Assembly (NCBI GenBank): GCA_028023455.1
Contig: JAQFVV010000158.1
Coordinates: 1,366,001 to 1,430,000 of the forward strand
DNA from: Epiperipatus broadwayi
Lineage: Eukaryota > Onychophora > Udeonychophora > Euonychophora > Peripatidae
Direction of reading: 5' to 3'
Length of the DNA: 64,000 nt
The notes under the pieces were generated by a model, which searched no databases, had not been told where the DNA came from, and saw only the letters and a list, made by a program, of their open reading frames with translations. The position numbers and the translations under genes were made by a program. Numbering within the stretch: position 1 is the first letter of the stretch; every line of letters starts with the position of its first letter. Shown here piece after piece: positions 59,971-64,000 of this stretch.

Positions 59971-60739
59971 CCTGGGCAAGTTATAGTAAATAGAATTATT
60001 CTAACAATTTCATTTTGGCTTCTTCTCTTCCAATTTGGAGGACTTTAATATGACATACAGGAAATTTGTGAATAAATAACTTCATATAACTATCTTTCTA
60101 TTAATAAGTAGGAAAGGGTTCTTGCCAGAAAATTCTGACTTTTATATTAGCAGGCAATGCTTCATTACATGTTTAACATATTCCTAATAAAATTCCATCT
60201 TTTCAGATCACTTAGTTTCAATAATATTATTAAATATTGATTGTACACAAAGAATATAGATTCCCACAGAGAAGACAATAAAAGTATTCTTTCCAAAACA
60301 AACTAAAGAATCTCTGTTCTCAGGAATATATACTGCATTCTTAAAATAAGGAACTTTGAATTAGATTGAGTACAAGCCCTGAATTGCTTTTGTCAGCATT
60401 GTATCACATACCATCAATCATGTCACTTTAACTAAAGACACAATTCTTGAGACTGCTTGCTCTGGCAGATGATTTGCACAAACAAATTATTAATATAACT
60501 TCAACAAGTGGTGATTGGATTACAATAATGGTATTGAGAGATTAGTGACACCTTGAAAGTATATATAACAATAAAAAAGGAGATATTTCTTTGCAAGACC
60601 ACATACCTTACTACTTAATCTAGGCAGTAAATCTGGTTGGTTTGAGATAACTGCCTTCAATTAAAATACCTAATTATATACTTATTTTAAAATCAAGTTT
60701 CAAAGTAGAGAATTATTTAATCCCTCAAAAAAATTTCTG

Positions 60740-62000
60740 GGTTGCCCTGAAAATGACTGTGAATTTGCACCTAATGAATTCATACAAAAACTGGTTTCAA
60801 TACCAGACACAAGTCCTTCTGGTGTGCATGGCATTCCTCATTTTGGGTATGCCCATTAGAGCCAGTTTACGCACAATTTTTTTTGCACATAGCTAACTTT
60901 TTATCAAAATGTTATTACCACATCCATGGTTTACACCCTATATCAATAGTCCCACTTATCAAAAAACAGCAAAAGATCTTCATGATTACAAATTTAAGAC
61001 CTATCTCTATGAGTCTGCTTAGCATTAAAATTTTTGAGTCAGTGTTGAAAAATAAGGTGGAATCACATATATTGCCAGAGTTGTCAAAAATGCAATTACA
61101 AAGAAAGGAGCCTTCAGTGGCCAAGCAACATTTCTCTTTAAGATGGTAATTGAATCAGTTAGGAATGAAAAGAGATATAGTCTCCTAATGTTCAGCTACA
61201 TATTCAAGAAGCATTTGAAAAGGTTCCTATTGGCTACCTTATAATGACTAGCAAATACATTCAGTACCATAATTGCTTTTTTATATACTTACTAATCTTC
61301 TTATCAGAGAAATTCATATTACATTAAATGGTAGATACCCTTCACCTTTTGTCCCTTGTTACTTGACATCTGAAGGCTCCCTCTAAATGCTCTCCTTTTT
61401 TACATGGTATATAAATCCATTATTAACAAAAATTGAACAAGTACTGCCTGGAATATACACATTCCTGAACTAAAAGCTAATATTACTTGCATTACTTTTA
61501 TGGATGATGTATCAGTTTTTCTCTCTTCACAAAAACAAATCCCAATACTTCAAAAAAATTTGGCAGAATATTCAAATGAACATAAGTTCGAATTTAATAT
61601 AGAGAAATTGTATGCCTGGTCAATCTATACTGGGAAAATAAATAGATGATTCATTAAAAGAGAGCCAAGTCCATTTCTAGATTTTCCTTTTTACTTGAAT
61701 CTTCAAAGCACTGTGCATACAAGTTCAGAAAAAAATAAAGGTAAAATTGGAAAAATTATTAATTCACTTTCAAAATCTTATCTTTCACTCTACTCAAAGA
61801 TTTCACTATTTAATTCTCTCATTACAAAGATTACATATTTTTTCCCCCTGATACTATTCACATAAGCCTTTCCCAATAGCATATATTTTATGTGTAGAAA
61901 ACTTCTCTGGGGTAGTCAGTTGGTATCAATCTTTCTAAGGCATCTTCAATAACCATTAATGAAAAAATAGCTTAAGACTTAATGATATTAATATATTTAA
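60740..62000 (+). pseudogene. LINE reverse transcriptase remnant
   Basis: Blocks in order: HPISIVPLIKK, NLRPISMSLLSIKIFESVLK, SVAKQHFSLRW (SVADN-like), and ITFMDDVSVFLS, the motif C palm with M-D-D, near 61495. Frames are broken between blocks and the palm is not in the same frame as the fingers. Confidence 0.65.
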
Positions 62001-62640
62001 AATACAAAAAACTCTACATTGAATTTCCTTGTAAAATTATACTCCCATTTAGAGATTGTATCAAAAATAATACCTATGGACAAACCACTTCCAGTTACTG
62101 GTATCTTAAAAAACTAATATTTCCATTACATACAATTCCAAGTTTCTCTTTTTGTCCATCTATCAATACTGAGATGTTTTTGAAATTACCCATCAACAGT
62201 TAAAAGATACTGTGGAGGAAACAGTATCAAAGTTTAATAACAAGCAACTTATTAGAAAATTTAGATTTAGGTCGTTTGATTTCCTAATCAAATTAAATCT
62301 GGATTCCCTACCTACATTCAATTTCTTCAGATTCAAAAGATATTGCAGAAATGTTAAAGATAAATGCTGGCTATACAGCAAACCAAAATCATTTGTTCTT
62401 TTAATGTGCTTGTTTTGATAGATTTCTGCAGAAATTCCTAGAGTATTCAACAATTTAAATACTAATTTAGAATCGTTAATTAACTTATATTCAAAGGATT
62501 TTTTGATGACATTAGGACAAGCACCATTGTATTATATGCATTATGGTATGCAAGATGCTCAAACAAGACATATACCTACATTTTTTCAATAAATTAAACA
62601 CATTTAGAGAAAGAGATAAAAAGACAATTTTTCATAAATA

Positions 62641-63229
62641 TTTATAGCCATGTGTAATAAGGCAGAACCTGAGTCACTAACATTATAAGCATCTCCAAAA
62701 TGATAGAATAATTTTGTCCTATTAGAAATAAATTGTAACCTCTATGTACTTTGAATGTATACCAAAAAAATAACCTTTTGAATAATCAATAAAACATCTT
62801 TGAAAATATATATAAAAAATAGAAAGCATTTTAATTTAAAAGATATTTTTCTGCTCTCAACCTTTTATCATTTTGCTATATGGGTTTTAAAAGACTTGTT
62901 AGTTTTGGTGGTGTTTTTTTATTTATGTGTAAACTTTTAAAATCACTGGTGATAATAGCTTCACAAATTCTCTAGATTTTGAGATATCAGCTGAAACATG
63001 GTGTGGACAATTATCAAATTCTGTTTGTTTCTTTCATTGAATATTTGAATATTGTGTTCTCGTTTTTAGAAAAAAATTAATTAACATAATCATTCTATCA
63101 GACAAGTAAGAAAAGAATAAGATATAGTGGTAAAAAAAAAATTAAGAAATTATATTTTTAGTTTGAGCTTTATATTTTTCTCATTCTAAATGTTAATTAA
63201 CTATCATCATTTACAAACATTTTTGATTC
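62641..63229. other. Non-coding, no gene seen
   Basis: AT-rich sequence between two LINE fragments. No motif recognised. Confidence 0.6.
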
Positions 63230-63567
63230 ATTGCAGAATGAAGATGTATCCAACTTTAATCCAGTTTCTCTGATCTCTAGCTTTTCTTCTCTACATTACA
63301 CCAGCAAACTTATTTATTTCATCCATTCATATCATATGTGGGATTCAATTTAAGATTTCAATTGTCCATTCAATATCATCACTTCTAGCAATATATTCAG
63401 CCCATTTCTATTTCTGTCTTTTAATTCTTTGAATAATGCCAGTAATATCTGTTTATTTTCTCACCCATGTGTTTTGTTTTCGATACTTTCTTGTTTCTCT
63501 TAACACATATCTCTCCATGCTTTGTTGAATGGTCTTCTGTTAAGTGTCCAAACCTCAGAGCCATAAG
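63230..63567 (-). mobile_element. RTE-like LINE C-terminal fragment
   Basis: The minus strand reads LTYGSEVWTLNRRPFNKAWR, closely like YGSETWTLNRRAIQRLQ in the copy at 4.6 kb, and then decayed sequence down to a REEKLEIRETGLKL block. Truncated at both ends; element D3 abuts its upstream side. Confidence 0.75.
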
Positions 63568-63580
63568 TAAGAATTGGTAA
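63568..63580. repeat. Target-site duplication, left copy (D3)
   Basis: taagaattggtaa, exactly repeated at 63900-63912. Confidence 0.85.
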
Positions 63581-63899
63581 TTAAACAGGAAAAACTCACT
63601 ATACGTATTACCACACACAGCAAGCTAGAGTAATCAATGGATGCCAGAAGGCTTGTGCATAAAATCACCATCTAGTGCTTACTCATCCAATATCCCCAGA
63701 CTAGTTTCTGGCTTGTGGTCTTCGTCAGTGAGGAGCCTTGGATCTGAGAGCACTGCACCTACATCTTATTCACAAGCCTTCTGGCATCCATTGATTACTC
63801 TAGCTTGCTGTGTGTGGCAATACGTATAGTGAATTTTGCCTGTTTAATAACAATTAGAAGCAAGCATAAGAAATGGTGATCATGTGATGTTTGTTGGCT
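63581..63899. mobile_element. Hammerhead fold-back element D3 (best-preserved)
   Basis: A 319-bp non-coding element flanked by exact 13-bp duplications (taagaattggtaa). Near-identical inverted arms of about 75 bp (63585-63663 and 63765-63845; actcactatacgtatt, cacacacagcaagctagagt, aatcaatggatgccagaagg) enclose about 100 bp containing a hammerhead with an intact core. The 62-codon frame across it is incidental. Confidence 0.92.
63694..63733 (-). ncRNA. Type I hammerhead ribozyme with intact core (D3)
   Basis: Minus strand: stem I CCTCA/TGGGG (5 bp, one G-U). The core CTGACGA is complete. Stem II is GAC-CACAA-GCC with one A-C mismatch, flanked by an A-A pair. Then GAAACTAGTC, giving helix III of two pairs (AC/GU) with a UA loop and GUC as cleavage triplet. 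All strictly conserved hammerhead bases are present. The tiny helix III suggests weak activity as a monomer, as known for minimal type I hammerheads that work better as dimers. Confidence 0.8.
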
Positions 63900-63912
63900 T
63901 AAGAATTGGTAA
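63900..63912. repeat. Target-site duplication, right copy (D3)
   Basis: Exact repeat of taagaattggtaa. Confidence 0.85.
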
Positions 63913-64000
63913 AGTATATTTATTTAAAAACCTTCCTTTTCAAATATGTAGGCATATTTTCTTTTATATTATATTATTTCTCCCAAAAGCACTCCATCTA

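Larger units (their letters stand above)
59465..60060 (+). pseudogene. LINE endonuclease remnant, split by D2
   Basis: A frame from 59465 reads HSNHGFSIFSK ... VLTLSIVIVYI. After the D2 insertion (59693-59957) it resumes PPGQVIVNRI. VYIPPG matches the conserved N/VYxPP block of APE-type endonucleases. The frame inside D2 is unrelated. Confidence 0.5.
58885..62640 (+). mobile_element. Decayed LINE with zinc-knuckle ORF1, endonuclease and RT remnants
   Basis: A + strand non-LTR element in many pieces. An ORF1-like cysteine cluster lies at 58930-59060, endonuclease remnants near 59450-60060 (VYIPPGQ after removal of nested D2), RT remnants at 60880-61600, and C-terminal remnants at 62000-62600. 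It is interrupted by element D2 at 59693-59957. A tRNA-like B box (minus, 59248-59262) also lies in it. The C-terminal part SFDFLIKLNLDSLPT resembles NIDFLVKLNLSSLPT in the 35-kb fragment, so both belong to related families. Confidence 0.7.

Overview
The window is AT-rich animal DNA (roughly three quarters A+T by eye). It carries one split host gene, many retroelement relics and several fold-back repeats. Long introns with canonical GT-AG borders, RTE-like and other non-LTR retrotransposons, a Penelope-like reverse transcriptase and tRNA-like SINE remnants point to an invertebrate metazoan. A lophotrochozoan such as a mollusc is plausible, but nothing here proves the species.

The host gene is VPS4, the AAA+ ATPase that disassembles ESCRT-III. 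Ten internal coding exons lie on the + strand between 5743 and 43208. They join in phase into 359 codons covering the MIT domain, linker, large AAA domain and part of the small AAA domain. The first exon (the few residues before the MIT domain) and the last exons (beta domain and C-terminal helix) were not found and probably lie outside the window. One exon is only 38 nt, sits behind a 10.6-kb intron, and ends inside the Walker A motif.

Layout. 1-1.98 kb: no gene. 1.98-4.99 kb: broken RTE-like LINE with a 306-bp hammerhead element nested in it. 5.7-43.2 kb: VPS4 exons, with introns holding a 110-bp exact duplication, SINE relics, an RTE 3' fragment, three hammerhead fold-back elements (14.8, 26.5 and 29.1 kb) and a LINE C-terminal fragment (35.1-36.1 kb). 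43.6-45.3 kb: an element with about 75-bp terminal inverted repeats carrying an unidentified 104-codon ORF. 45.65-50.1 kb: two head-to-tail copies of a minus-strand LINE. 50.5-52.3 kb: Penelope-like RT relic. 52.5-53.6 and 55.7-56.7 kb: non-autonomous DNA transposons. 56.9-58.0 kb: two minisatellite arrays. 58.3-58.6 kb: a possible signal-peptide exon on the minus strand. 58.7-62.6 kb: another decayed LINE with two hammerhead-element copies in or beside it. 63.2-63.9 kb: RTE fragment with a complete hammerhead element.

The most striking system is a set of small non-coding elements (265 to 846 bp) that contain type I hammerhead ribozyme cores with very short helix III. The cores often occur as direct or inverted pairs. 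Five of the elements have exact 12- or 13-bp target-site duplications. Hammerheads and partial inverted copies are known from Penelope-like retroelements and retrozymes, and a Penelope-like RT relic is present here. I infer that these are short retroelements mobilised by Penelope-like machinery.
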